The translations under genes were made by a program, and so were the position numbers. From NCBI GenBank assembly GCA_001302245.1, contig LGYU01000007.1, positions 124,001-188,000 of the forward strand: DNA of 64,000 nucleotides. Reading direction: 5' to 3'. The notes below the pieces were generated by a model. It saw only the letters and a list, made by a program, of their open reading frames with translations, made no database searches and was not told the origin of the DNA. This stretch comes from Chitinophagaceae bacterium PMP191F. Its GTDB lineage: Bacteria; Bacteroidota; Bacteroidia; Chitinophagales; Chitinophagaceae. This document shows, one piece after another, positions 25,249-33,390 of this stretch (positions within the stretch are counted from its first letter, which is position 1; each line of letters begins with the position of its first letter).

Positions 25249-26643
25249 TTGAAGATCAAATTTAAAATTACAACCCTTTTTACGCTATTGGTAACGGCTA
25301 TCCTGTTGCTGCTTAGCGGATCTATTTACTATTTTACTTCTCTTCAGCGCAAAGATGCTTTCAACAAACGGTTGCTGGGCCGTGCCAACAACAATGCACA
25401 GATGTTGTCTGTGCTCAGCAACAATGCACATGCGCTGGAAATACTCCGGAATCTCGATTCGGCTTCTACCACTACACTTACCCATAAAAGTGTGTACATC
25501 TACAATTATCTTGATGAGCCGATCTATAAGTTCAATGCGCGGCCAGAGGATTCCCTGACCATTGATAAGGAAATTCTGCGTGACGCACGGTTGAATCACG
25601 TAGTATATTTCGATGTTACAGGACGCGATGCACTGGCCTTTCATTTTACGGATGCCAATACCCGCATTGTTATTGTGGTGGCAGCTTATGATGATGACGG
25701 ATGGAACAGGTTGAAACAATTGTGGAGCATATTGCTGCTAAGTTTGCTGATAGGTATTTTTATTACCCTTATTGTGGGTTATGTATTCTCTCGTCAGCTG
25801 GTACAACCCATCATGCAGATCATTACAGAGGTAAATGATATTTCCTCGCAAAACCTGTCGCAGCGCCTGCAGGCAGGCAGCAGTCGTGATGAGCTGAACC
25901 ATCTTGCCAACACCTTCAACCAGTTACTGAACCGTTTGCAGGAATCATTCAATACCCAGCGCCGTTTTATTTCCAACGCCTCGCATGAACTGTCTACGCC
26001 GCTTACCTCCATATCCAGCCAACTGGAAGTGATACTGAACAAGGAACGAAGCACGGAAGAATACAAACAGGTATTACTGTCTGTGTGGGAAGATGTACAG
26101 GAAATGCAGCATCTTACCAAAGGACTGCTGGAACTGGCACGTGCCGGATCACAGGGCAGTATCTCACTGACAGAAGTACGTATTGATGAAGTGCTGTTCA
26201 AGGTTACCAGCAGCGTGCAGAAGATACATGAAACCTACGAGGTGGAGCTGCATTTTGGCGATTTTCCCGAAGATGAGAAATGCTTCCTGGTGTTTGGTAA
26301 CAATGACCTGTTGTACAGTTCATTAAAGAATGTGGTGGAAAACGGCTGTAAATACTCGTACAACCACCTGGCATCTGTAGAGCTGTCATTTGCCGATGAC
26401 GATGTAATTGTAAAAGTACATAACAGGGGTGCTGTGATCCCGGCCGAAGAGATTGAGCACATCTTTCATACGTTCTACCGTACCGCCGATGCCTCACAGG
26501 CAAAAGGTTTCGGGCTTGGACTGGCTTTGGCCAGACGTATTATCAGTATACATAAAGGAACCATCTCCGTACAATCTGATGCTGTCAATGGAACAGTGTT
26601 TACCATTATCCTGCCTTCTGTGAAAGTTTTTACAGAACGATAG
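25249..26643 (+). CDS. HAMP sensor histidine kinase (CusS-like)
   Basis: The frame starts with TTG 25249, four bases after the OmpR-type gene, with no better start nearby; 464 residues. Membrane helices at ~8-30 and ~165-188 enclose a periplasmic domain of about 135 residues. A HAMP linker (SRQLVQPIMQIITEVNDI) is followed by HisKA with His246 in RRFISNASHELSTPLTS, then the ATPase domain with N box NVVENGCKYSYN and GFGLGLALARRII. The first ATP-lid box reads HNRGAVIP, with Asn in place of the usual Asp of DxGxG. Such substitutions occur in working kinases, so loss of activity is not implied. The signal is unknown; metal stress is a guess by similarity. Confidence 0.9.
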   Translation: MKIKFKITTLFTLLVTAILLLLSGSIYYFTSLQRKDAFNKRLLGRANNNAQMLSVLSNNAHALEILRNLDSASTTTLTHKSVYIYNYLDEPIYKFNARPEDSLTIDKEILRDARLNHVVYFDVTGRDALAFHFTDANTRIVIVVAAYDDDGWNRLKQLWSILLLSLLIGIFITLIVGYVFSRQLVQPIMQIITEVNDISSQNLSQRLQAGSSRDELNHLANTFNQLLNRLQESFNTQRRFISNASHELSTPLTSISSQLEVILNKERSTEEYKQVLLSVWEDVQEMQHLTKGLLELARAGSQGSISLTEVRIDEVLFKVTSSVQKIHETYEVELHFGDFPEDEKCFLVFGNNDLLYSSLKNVVENGCKYSYNHLASVELSFADDDVIVKVHNRGAVIPAEEIEHIFHTFYRTADASQAKGFGLGLALARRIISIHKGTISVQSDAVNGTVFTIILPSVKVFTER

Positions 26644-26765
26644 GGCGAAATAGCCCCTGTTTTAGCCGGAACAGGTAGCCAGATAGTGATTTAATTCGCT
26701 TTTAATTCCCCTTTAATCAACATTTAACTGCTTAAATTCATATTTGGGTTACAGGTAAATTCTCT

Positions 26766-27026
26766 ATGAATAGAAATGCATTATTGCAATGGATCCCGGT
26801 TTTACTGGTATTAATGCTGATCACGGCCGGGATAGGGTTAAAACAAAGAAATGCCTATCTGCATAAACTGAACAATGAACTGTTGTTGCGGAACGATTCT
26901 ATATTATCTGTAAACCTGCAACTGGAAAAAGAAATGGCAGATGTAAAGCGTAAGCTGGACAGTGTGAACAAACAACGCCGTACGGCAAAATTCCAGGTAT
27001 CAGCAGTGTCTTACAGCAGGCGATAA
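26766..27026 (+). CDS. Small single-pass coiled-coil membrane protein
   Basis: An 86-residue protein with one N-terminal membrane helix (LLQWIPVLLVLMLITAGIGL) followed by a heptad-rich region of about 50 residues (YLHKLNNELLLRNDSILSVN, then QLEKEMADVKRKLDSVNK) and a basic tail. No family recognised. The layout recalls small cell-envelope or division proteins such as FtsB/FtsL, but there is no further support. It lies 122 bases after the kinase gene, with terminators after it. Confidence 0.65.
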   Translation: MNRNALLQWIPVLLVLMLITAGIGLKQRNAYLHKLNNELLLRNDSILSVNLQLEKEMADVKRKLDSVNKQRRTAKFQVSAVSYSRR

Positions 27027-27047
27027 ATAACTTTTAAAAGAAATAAA

Positions 27048-27075
27048 CAGGGCAGCTCCGGAAGCCCTGAAGTTT
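27048..27075 (+). terminator. Rho-independent terminator
   Basis: CAGGGC (27048-27053) pairs with GCCCTG (27064-27069) across a 10-base loop and is followed by AAGTTTTT. It lies just after the small coiled-coil gene. Confidence 0.65.
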
Positions 27076-27108
27076 TTGCAAGGTCAATGGTGATTATTAC
27101 TGTTTATT

Positions 27109-27139
27109 GCTCTCCGTCAAATGGCGGGGAGCTTTTTTT
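27109..27139 (+). terminator. Second rho-independent terminator
   Basis: GCTCTCCGTC pairs with GGCGGGGAGC (27123-27132) including G-U pairs across a 4-base loop, followed by seven T. It is a stronger terminator than the one 40 bases before it, on the same strand. The gap 27140-27397 has no convincing gene. Confidence 0.8.
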
Positions 27140-27397
27140 ATGCCTTCTTTAAGCAAGGTCAAAACAGTTTGCCTGCCACTGTCATTCCCGGAAATATTTA
27201 AGTTAAAATCTTTGGAAGGTTGGGGTAAAATGTCGTAACTTATCAGTTGTAAAAGACAGTGTACTTTAGCCTTTTTTAACTCCTGATAAACACGCCCCTT
27301 CATCTTTTTTAACCGTTGTTTTTTGCCACGACACCCTTGTGGAAACAGACACCCTTACGCCACCCCGGAGAAACGCCATACAGGTACGTCTAAAAAC

Positions 27398-27405
27398 AAG
27401 GAGGT
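27398..27405 (+). promoter_or_regulatory. Strong Shine-Dalgarno site
   Basis: AAGGAGGT, near-perfectly complementary to the 16S rRNA 3' end, stands three bases before ATG 27409. Strong sites are rare in Bacteroidota genes, including the others in this window. Confidence 0.7.
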
Positions 27406-27408
27406 CTT

Positions 27409-27705
27409 ATGAAAGCGCATCAATCACCCTACGTGAATAAGCGGAAGAAGACGATTGAGTTCCATATTCACAACAGTTGTGCCCGTATTATTACGCTGGC
27501 AGGTACATTCAATCATTGGGCACATGATCAATTGATGTTAAAGCCTGCTGAAGATGGAGATTGGATAATTGAAATTCCGATGTTACCACATGGGCGCTAT
27601 CACTACAAGTTTTTTATTGACGACAAAATGTGGGCAGAAGATATTGAGAACCCACTACGTGAGCCCGATGGAGTAACAGGGTGGAACAGTGTGCTGACTA
27701 TCTAA
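27409..27705 (+). CDS. Stand-alone CBM48/AMPK-type glycogen-binding domain protein
   Basis: A 98-residue protein made almost entirely of one early-set beta-sandwich domain of the CBM48/AMPK glycogen-binding type: IEFHIHNSCARIITLAGTFNHW, DGDWIIEIPMLPHGRYHYKFFIDD and MWAEDIENPLREPDG. The two Trp residues in FNHW and DWIIE match the carbohydrate-binding face of the family. No signal peptide and no enzyme domain. It could tether or regulate glycogen or maltodextrin metabolism, but no glycan genes are adjacent. It is preceded by two terminators and an unusually strong ribosome-binding site. Confidence 0.85.
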   Translation: MKAHQSPYVNKRKKTIEFHIHNSCARIITLAGTFNHWAHDQLMLKPAEDGDWIIEIPMLPHGRYHYKFFIDDKMWAEDIENPLREPDGVTGWNSVLTI

Positions 27706-27905
27706 AAAATTGGCTGTCGGAGGCCTGTTGATAGAAGAAACCTCCTGTCCCGTTTTTATCCGTATCCTGTTGCAACCCTTCAATCATATATACCCAACCG
27801 GGTGTTGTGTACAGGGAATGATAGTTGTACGAAGCGGGAAGCTCCTTCTTTATACCACTGTTGTTACCTGCATTTTTGAGGATGTATGAACCCGGTTGGT
27901 TTTGG

Positions 27906-28598
27906 TTATGCGTTGTTATATACTTTGTAAATGGGTTCACGCAATGAAGAACCTTTTTCTGAACAGATAAATTCCAGCACTTCTGCAATCTGTTCCGGTT
28001 TTACCCAGCTATTAATAGCTGCATCCGGCATGCTTTCACGGTTTGCAGCAGTATCTATGGTACTGGGCACAATAACAGAAGTAACCACATTGGTACCTTT
28101 GGCCGTAGCATTGAACATTTCAGCCAGTTTAAATAACAGTGATTTACTAAGCGCATACGCCATCATATCTTTTCCGGCAGAGGCCAGCAATGCTGGTCTT
28201 GCGCCCACCAGTACAATACGGCCATAACCCTTTTGCAGCATGTGTTGAAACAATGGCCGTGCCATGTGGTAGGCCGTTTCAAAATTGATTGCAAACATTT
28301 TTTTGATGGCTGCATCATCAGTAGTGTCAACACCTCCCATGGCAAAGCCACCAGCCAGCAACAATGCTCCGTCAATATTTACATGCAGTGCCGCTGCTTC
28401 CTGTACAAATGTTTCACAGGCCGCTTCATTGGTAAGATCTACCGCATGCAGTTCAAACAACGTGTTGCCTTCTGCAAATCCCAGGTGGCTGCCCGAACGG
28501 TCTACGGCCAGTACTTTATAATTTTCTGCTAAAAACTTTTTTACTACTGCTGAACCCAGGCCGCCGTTAGCACCTGTAATGATAATGTTTCTGGACAT
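27906..28598 (-). CDS. SDR-family oxidoreductase
   Basis: ATG 28598 is chosen (230 residues, MSRNIIITGANGG). The nucleotide-binding motif is TGANGGLG, followed by LLLAGGF (NAG-like) and the catalytic YALSK (YxxxK) with Ser/Gly preceding (GARPALLASAGKDMMAY). It belongs to classical short-chain dehydrogenases, with NAD(P)-dependent oxidation or reduction of an unknown substrate. It follows the GNAT gene on the same strand (86-base gap). Downstream, 27706-27905 holds no clear gene. Confidence 0.88.
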   Translation of the reverse strand: MSRNIIITGANGGLGSAVVKKFLAENYKVLAVDRSGSHLGFAEGNTLFELHAVDLTNEAACETFVQEAAALHVNIDGALLLAGGFAMGGVDTTDDAAIKKMFAINFETAYHMARPLFQHMLQKGYGRIVLVGARPALLASAGKDMMAYALSKSLLFKLAEMFNATAKGTNVVTSVIVPSTIDTAANRESMPDAAINSWVKPEQIAEVLEFICSEKGSSLREPIYKVYNNA

Positions 28599-28684
28599 AT
28601 TGTACCGGTTATTCAGCAAAGGTAAAATTTGTACTGTTACATAGTGTACACCGCAACGATAACATAACAGATAACACCGGTTTA

Positions 28685-29164
28685 TCAGCGCTGTTCCGGT
28701 TGCAGCACCAGTTCCATTTTTATATCAGAGCGTTTGTACACATGGCCGGGTATCAGCGGAACTTCCTGGAAGCCCAGCTTCCGGTACAGCGTTACGGCGG
28801 GTTGTAAAATAGTTTGTGAATACAGGATGATACTGGTGGCCTGAAGGGTAACGGCTTTGTGTATGGCAGCCCGGCTCAATGCTTCAGCCACACCTTTGCG
28901 GCGGAAACGTTCATCAACGGCCATCTTGGTAAATTCATAGGTGGTATCATTTACTTTGCGCAAAGCTACTACACCGGCCACTGCATTGTTCAGCAATGCT
29001 ACCAGTATGGCACCGCCCGGTTCAATAATGGCTTTTTCAGGTTGCGTCAGTACAAACCTGTCTACTTCTTCCAGCCAGAAATAATGTTCAATCCAGTTCC
29101 TGTTGAACTGCTCAAAATAAGGCTGGTGTTCGGGACGATAATCAATAACACTGATGTTTTCCAT
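28685..29164 (-). CDS. GNAT-family N-acetyltransferase
   Basis: A 159-residue GNAT protein. Acetyl-CoA-binding motif A is MAVDERFRRKGVAEALSRAAI (R/Q-x-x-G-x-A type), preceded by strand GAILVALLNNAVAGVVALRK and followed by LYSQTILQPAVTLYRKLGF. Substrate unknown; the family acetylates amines of small molecules or proteins. It heads a likely GNAT-SDR operon, divergent from a MocR regulator with 145 bases between them. Confidence 0.88.
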   Translation of the reverse strand: MENISVIDYRPEHQPYFEQFNRNWIEHYFWLEEVDRFVLTQPEKAIIEPGGAILVALLNNAVAGVVALRKVNDTTYEFTKMAVDERFRRKGVAEALSRAAIHKAVTLQATSIILYSQTILQPAVTLYRKLGFQEVPLIPGHVYKRSDIKMELVLQPEQR

Positions 29165-29279
29165 ACAAGATCATTTTAAACAGCAACAGGTTTTGATGAA
29201 TGTGCAGACCGGTTGGGTCTGTTGCTGTGCTATTGCAAAGCTCCTGTAAAGCATTCTTTTAAAACAGATTCAGTTTTGT

Positions 29280-29287
29280 TATTTTTG
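29280..29287 (+). promoter_or_regulatory. Candidate -7 promoter element of the MocR gene
   Basis: TATTTTTG matches the Bacteroidota TAnnTTTG element 23 bases before ATG 29310. The region also carries T-rich sequence at the expected -33 distance. Confidence 0.45.
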
Positions 29288-29309
29288 GCTGTATCAGATT
29301 TGTTGTAGT

Positions 29310-30758
29310 ATGCAAAAAACAGTCAATACCGGTACAGAACATCTTTATCTGCAGATTGCTGACAGGCTGGAGAAAATGATCCATGATGAAACGTTCCGCA
29401 TTGGCGACAAACTTCCTTCCGTAAGGTTGTTGAGCACAGAATACGGCATCAGTATGGGTACTGCATTCCAGTCGTATTATCACCTGGAAGCAAAAGGATT
29501 GATAGAGGCAAGACCAAAGTCGGGATACTATGTACGGTTTAATCAAAAACGTTTTCCGCAACTGCCGGCTGTAAAAACAGCTGTGATGGAAGAGCCGCAG
29601 CATGTAAGCGTGGCAGATATGATATCGGCAGTGTTTAAGAATATCACTTCCACTGACCTGGTAAATTTTTCCATTGCAGCGCCTCCTGTAGAGTTATTAC
29701 CGGTAGCACGTTTAAGCAAATCTGTCATGCACGCTTTGCGTAGTTCCGGCAATGGTTGTATTGTGTATGAGCATATTCAGGGTAACCGCGAATTGCGTAC
29801 ACAGGTAGCACGACTCGCTTTTAACTGGGCTGGAAAAATTTCAGCAGATGATGTGGTGATCACTGCGGGATGTATGGAAGCACTGGTAATGTGTCTGAAA
29901 GCGGTAACCCAACCGGGCGATACTGTAGCAATTGAAAACCCCACCTACTTTGGTATTTTCCAGGCAATAGAAAGCCTGGGATTGAAGGTGGTGGAGATAC
30001 CGGCCGACCCGGTATCGGGTATTGACCTGGTATATCTTGAGCAGGTATTTAAAAAGATACCGGTAAAAGCCTGTGTATTTGTTCCCAATTTTAATAATCC
30101 GCTGGGTTGTTGTATGCCGGATAGTAATAAGAAAGCACTGGTACAACTGATCACTGCTTACCGCATTCCGCTGATAGAAGATGATATTTACGGCGAACTG
30201 TATTTTGGTAAACAACGGCCCAAAACCTGTAAAACCTTTGATAAGGAAGGCTGGGTATTGCAATGTGCCAGTGTATCAAAATCAGTGGCGCCGGGCTATC
30301 GCATTGGCTGGGCCATACCGGGACGGTTTACTGCACAGGTAACGCGGATTAAACTGATGCATACCGTAACGGGCAATACGCTTACACAGGCAGCTATGGC
30401 ACACTTTCTCAGCATAGGCCGGTACGAATATCACCTGAAAAATTTGCGGAAAGTATTGCATACACAATGTCTGCGCTATATGCAGGGTATCATCGATCAT
30501 TTTCCGGTCAATACGCGTGTATCACGTCCGCAGGGAGGTTTTGTGCTGTGGGTACAACTGGATAAAAAAGTGAACAGCTACCTGTTGTATCAACAGGCCA
30601 TGAAACACAATATTGCTATTTCTCCGGGCCAGATCTTTTCAGTGCAGGGAACCTACAGCAATTGTCTGCGCATCAGCTACAGTAATCCGTGGAATGAAAA
30701 AACAGAAGAAGGGGTCAGAACATTGGGCAACCTGGTAAAGAAGATGCTCAGTAGTTAA
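29310..30758 (+). CDS. MocR-type PLP-dependent transcriptional regulator
   Basis: A 482-residue fusion. Residues ~10-80 are a GntR winged helix (HLYLQIADRLEKMIHDETFRIGDKLPSVRLLS), and residues ~115-480 a class I aminotransferase-like domain. The PLP Lys lies in CASVSKSVAPGYRIGW, with FNNPLGCCMP and IEDDIYGEL typical of the group. MocR proteins (PdxR, GabR, TauR) bind PLP and an amine-containing effector. The likely target is the divergent GNAT-SDR operon. Effector unknown. Confidence 0.92.
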   Translation: MQKTVNTGTEHLYLQIADRLEKMIHDETFRIGDKLPSVRLLSTEYGISMGTAFQSYYHLEAKGLIEARPKSGYYVRFNQKRFPQLPAVKTAVMEEPQHVSVADMISAVFKNITSTDLVNFSIAAPPVELLPVARLSKSVMHALRSSGNGCIVYEHIQGNRELRTQVARLAFNWAGKISADDVVITAGCMEALVMCLKAVTQPGDTVAIENPTYFGIFQAIESLGLKVVEIPADPVSGIDLVYLEQVFKKIPVKACVFVPNFNNPLGCCMPDSNKKALVQLITAYRIPLIEDDIYGELYFGKQRPKTCKTFDKEGWVLQCASVSKSVAPGYRIGWAIPGRFTAQVTRIKLMHTVTGNTLTQAAMAHFLSIGRYEYHLKNLRKVLHTQCLRYMQGIIDHFPVNTRVSRPQGGFVLWVQLDKKVNSYLLYQQAMKHNIAISPGQIFSVQGTYSNCLRISYSNPWNEKTEEGVRTLGNLVKKMLSS

Positions 30759-30921
30759 TAATGGTGCAGTCGTTGCTGGTAACTTCAATATAATTGGTGC
30801 GGCTGACAACCGAATGCCGGTTGGGACGATCCTGTTGCTTTACGGGCGGCTGGTAACCGGCCGGTATGCTGGTAAAGCCCAGTGATGCCATAATACAGGT
30901 AACTAATAATAGCTTTTTCAT
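30748..30921 (-). CDS. Short secreted peptide of unknown function
   Basis: ATG 30921 gives 57 residues: signal peptide MKKLLLVTCIMASLGFTSI, then a polar tail (QDRPNRHSVVSRTNYIEV) with one Cys near the end (SNDCTIINY). The gene is convergent with the MocR gene and overlaps its last 11 bases. No family recognised. The convincing signal peptide and typical MKK start favour a real gene over a chance frame. Confidence 0.5.
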   Translation of the reverse strand: MKKLLLVTCIMASLGFTSIPAGYQPPVKQQDRPNRHSVVSRTNYIEVTSNDCTIINY

Positions 30922-31080
30922 TTTACAAGGTTTCTGGTCAGTGGTTACTGAAATGTTCTGCAAATATGACTATCGTAGCGGGCTGCTGCAACGGAAAAGC
31001 GACCGAATTGCGGCTTTGGGCGGGTGAAATGCAGAAAAGCTGGCATAAAAGCAATGGTCTTCCAGTACTGTATAGGCATG

Positions 31081-31105
31081 AAAAAAGCCCTTGCGCAAGG
31101 GCTGT
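31081..31105 (-). terminator. Rho-independent terminator of the LytTR operon
   Basis: A perfect 18-base palindrome (AGCCCTTGC/GCAAGGGCT, 31086-31103) is followed on the minus strand by a run of T (AAAAAA on plus). Confidence 0.85.
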
Positions 31106-31129
31106 ATAGTAAAGCAGTCAATCCTGTTG

Positions 31130-31822
31130 TTATCCGATAGCAGAGAACAGTCTTTCGCGGTAGTTGTCGCTTACCGGCAGCGTTTTGTTGCCAATGGTAA
31201 CCGATTTACGCGAAACAGTAGTGATCATCCGTATGGGCGCAATGTACGAGCGGTGGATACGGATAAACTCATTGCCCTGTAAAATATCCTCAAAATGCTT
31301 CAGGTTGTGCAGTATCACCAGTGGCGAAGGTGTGCTGGCAAGGTAGATCTTGGTGTAATCTTTAAAACCTTCCAGGTACAGGATATCTGTATAGAAGATC
31401 TTATACAGCTTGTGCGAGGCATTGATAAAAAAGTAATCGCGGGCTTTACTGGTTTTATTGTTCTTATATTCCAGGTAATCTTTGAAGCGGTTCACCGAAC
31501 TCATAAATACTTCGAAAGAGATAGGCTTTACCAGGTAGTCCAGTGCTTTCAGCTCAAAGCCATTCAGTGCAAACTCTGTATATGCAGTAGTGAAGATCAC
31601 CTCAGGTTTATGATGCAGTGACTTAAAGAAATCAATACCGTTGATATCAGGCATATTAATATCCAGGAACATCAGATCAACTTTGCCACTCTCCAGCAAT
31701 GGCAATGCCTGCATCGGTTCTTCAAACTTTCCTGCAAGTTTCAGGTAGGGGATCTTGCTGATAAAATTCTCCAGCAGATCAAGAGCCAGGGGCTCATCGT
31801 CTATTAATAGGCAATTAATCAC
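31130..31822 (-). CDS. LytTR-family response regulator
   Basis: A 230-residue regulator, with acidic pair D8/D9, phospho-acceptor Asp54 (LMFLDINMP), DYLVKP, and a LytTR domain (DILYLEGFKDYTKIYL, FIRIHRSYIAPIRMITTV, LPVSDNYRERLF). Its start overlaps the stop of the LytS gene by 8 bases. It is the last gene of the Kelch-DUF4907-LytS-LytTR operon. Confidence 0.93.
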   Translation of the reverse strand: MINCLLIDDEPLALDLLENFISKIPYLKLAGKFEEPMQALPLLESGKVDLMFLDINMPDINGIDFFKSLHHKPEVIFTTAYTEFALNGFELKALDYLVKPISFEVFMSSVNRFKDYLEYKNNKTSKARDYFFINASHKLYKIFYTDILYLEGFKDYTKIYLASTPSPLVILHNLKHFEDILQGNEFIRIHRSYIAPIRMITTVSRKSVTIGNKTLPVSDNYRERLFSAIG

Positions 31823-33041
31823 GTTTGAGGATGATTTTTAAGTTTACAATGTAGGACTGCTCATAATGTACGATATCAAGCGAATAAGTGTTGGGGTACA
31901 GCAGATCCAATCTTCTCCTGGCATTCTTTAACCCAATGCCGCCTTGTTCAAAATTATTATTTTCTGATATGGGATTACTGGTGACCATAGTTAATGTTTT
32001 TTCAAAAACATTAATGTCAATCGTAATGTGTGAGCCCTTTGTGTAACTTAATCCGTGTTTAAATGCGTTTTCTATAAACGTTATGAGTAATAGCGGTTCT
32101 ATAAACAAACCCTGCGTATCGCCCTGCACACGGTAATCTATCTGCACTTTTTTTGACACACGCATCCGCTGCAGGTGGATATAGTTAGAGATATAGTCAA
32201 TATCACGTGCAAGCTCAATCTTTTCGGCACTGCTGTCGTATAGCATGTACCGCAGCATTTCTGAAAGCTTCAGGATGGCTTTTTCAGTCTGGTCCGACCG
32301 GGCATGCGCCAGCGAATAAATACCGTTGAGGGTATTGAACAGAAAATGGGGATTGATCTGCGATTTTAAAAACTTCACTTCTGCATCCAGCTGGGCATTT
32401 TCAAATGCTCTTTTTTCATCCTGGTTCCTGATCAGCGAAAAGGCCAGGTAAATGAAACCGCTCATTAAAGTAAGCAGGAAGAAGGAGGATATAACATTAC
32501 CCAGCGTCATCAGCACCAGCCTGTCCGGCAAACCCAGGGTATGTGGTTCATTGATGCGCATAAGCAGTTCCGGGCTGCTGATAGGCGCCCTGTCCGGAAA
32601 ATCTTTTAGCAATTCAAAGGTGTCCTTCACCACGGGCGTACGCCTGTGAATGGGAACCAGTTGAAATGTTTCGCGGGGAATGCTGATAAACCTCCTGAAA
32701 AAGTGATTCTCAACAGAAAGTTGTTGTGAAAAAATGAACAGCAGGCAAACCAGCAACATCAGCAGGTAAGCCGTGATCTTCTTTTTTGCAAAAAAACGGG
32801 GGATCAGGAAATAATAGTGGAAGTAGAAATAAGCCACCAGCACCAGCTTATTGATCAGCTCTTTAAACAGGAACTGTTCATCTACTATCCTGATACGATA
32901 AATGAAAACCGGCAGCAGGAAGAAAAAGCACCAGGCTGTAATGTGAATGAGAATGATCAGCAGCAGGTCAAATTTGCCGGTATTTTTTTTGAACCCGAAC
33001 AGGTAATGCAAAAAATTATGGGGTTTCTCCTGTGTGGGCAT
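31815..33041 (-). CDS. Membrane sensor histidine kinase, LytS type
   Basis: A 408-residue kinase. N-terminal membrane helices are FDLLLIILIHITAWCFFFL, LVLVAYFYFHYYFLIP, AYLLMLLVCLLFIF and ISSFFLLTLMSGFIYLAFSLI. An extracytoplasmic loop of roughly 60 residues (~110-165) lies before the last helix. The His_kinase domain has SQINPHFLFNTLNGIYSL, TFIENAFKHGLSYTK and GIGLKNARRRLDLLYP. It sits between DUF4907 and LytTR genes in one operon, so those envelope proteins may supply or modulate its signal. Confidence 0.92.
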   Translation of the reverse strand: MPTQEKPHNFLHYLFGFKKNTGKFDLLLIILIHITAWCFFFLLPVFIYRIRIVDEQFLFKELINKLVLVAYFYFHYYFLIPRFFAKKKITAYLLMLLVCLLFIFSQQLSVENHFFRRFISIPRETFQLVPIHRRTPVVKDTFELLKDFPDRAPISSPELLMRINEPHTLGLPDRLVLMTLGNVISSFFLLTLMSGFIYLAFSLIRNQDEKRAFENAQLDAEVKFLKSQINPHFLFNTLNGIYSLAHARSDQTEKAILKLSEMLRYMLYDSSAEKIELARDIDYISNYIHLQRMRVSKKVQIDYRVQGDTQGLFIEPLLLITFIENAFKHGLSYTKGSHITIDINVFEKTLTMVTSNPISENNNFEQGGIGLKNARRRLDLLYPNTYSLDIVHYEQSYIVNLKIILKRD

Positions 33042-33054
33042 GCTGCAATCTGGT

Positions 33055-33390
33055 TCACTCTTTGCAAATCTGTTCCATCTCTGCTACGGAAATAAAAGGC
33101 AGCTTGCTTTTGTGCAGTTTTTTGATCATCAGTTTAGCTGCCTGTTCGGCCTGTTCTTTCTTTCTAAAACCACTATCGGTAGGCAAAACAGGGATGCGCT
33201 CCTGGTGGATATAAATGCTTGTATCCACCAGGATATTAAATCCCCATCCCTTATTACCTTGAAAAATCTCGTAGCTGTAGGTATGCCTGTTGGTATTTCT
33301 TGCAAATGCTAGTATTAATATAGTAACCGAAATAACAGCAGCTACGCAGATTACAATAGTATTATGTTTTTTATTGCTCTTACTAGTCAT
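33055..33390 (-). CDS. DUF4907-type membrane-anchored protein
   Basis: I choose ATG 33390 (111 residues, MTSKSNKKHNTI), which overlaps the Kelch gene stop by 8 bases; ATG 33405 is also possible. One membrane helix (IVICVAAVISVTILILAF) is followed by a periplasmic domain of ~75 residues with the DUF4907 pattern: YSYEIFQGNKGWGFNILVDT, IYIHQERIPVLP and FRKKEQAEQAAKLMIKKLHKSKLP. The function of DUF4907 is not established. It lies between a Kelch lipoprotein and a LytS/LytTR pair, and its size and position suit a sensor accessory. Confidence 0.8.
   Translation of the reverse strand: MTSKSNKKHNTIVICVAAVISVTILILAFARNTNRHTYSYEIFQGNKGWGFNILVDTSIYIHQERIPVLPTDSGFRKKEQAEQAAKLMIKKLHKSKLPFISVAEMEQICKE

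Noticed and set aside
27097-27303. 68-residue minus-strand open frame after the coiled-coil gene
   Set aside because: Its 3' end encodes the stem of a plus-strand terminator, and the product shows no domain or signal; likely chance.
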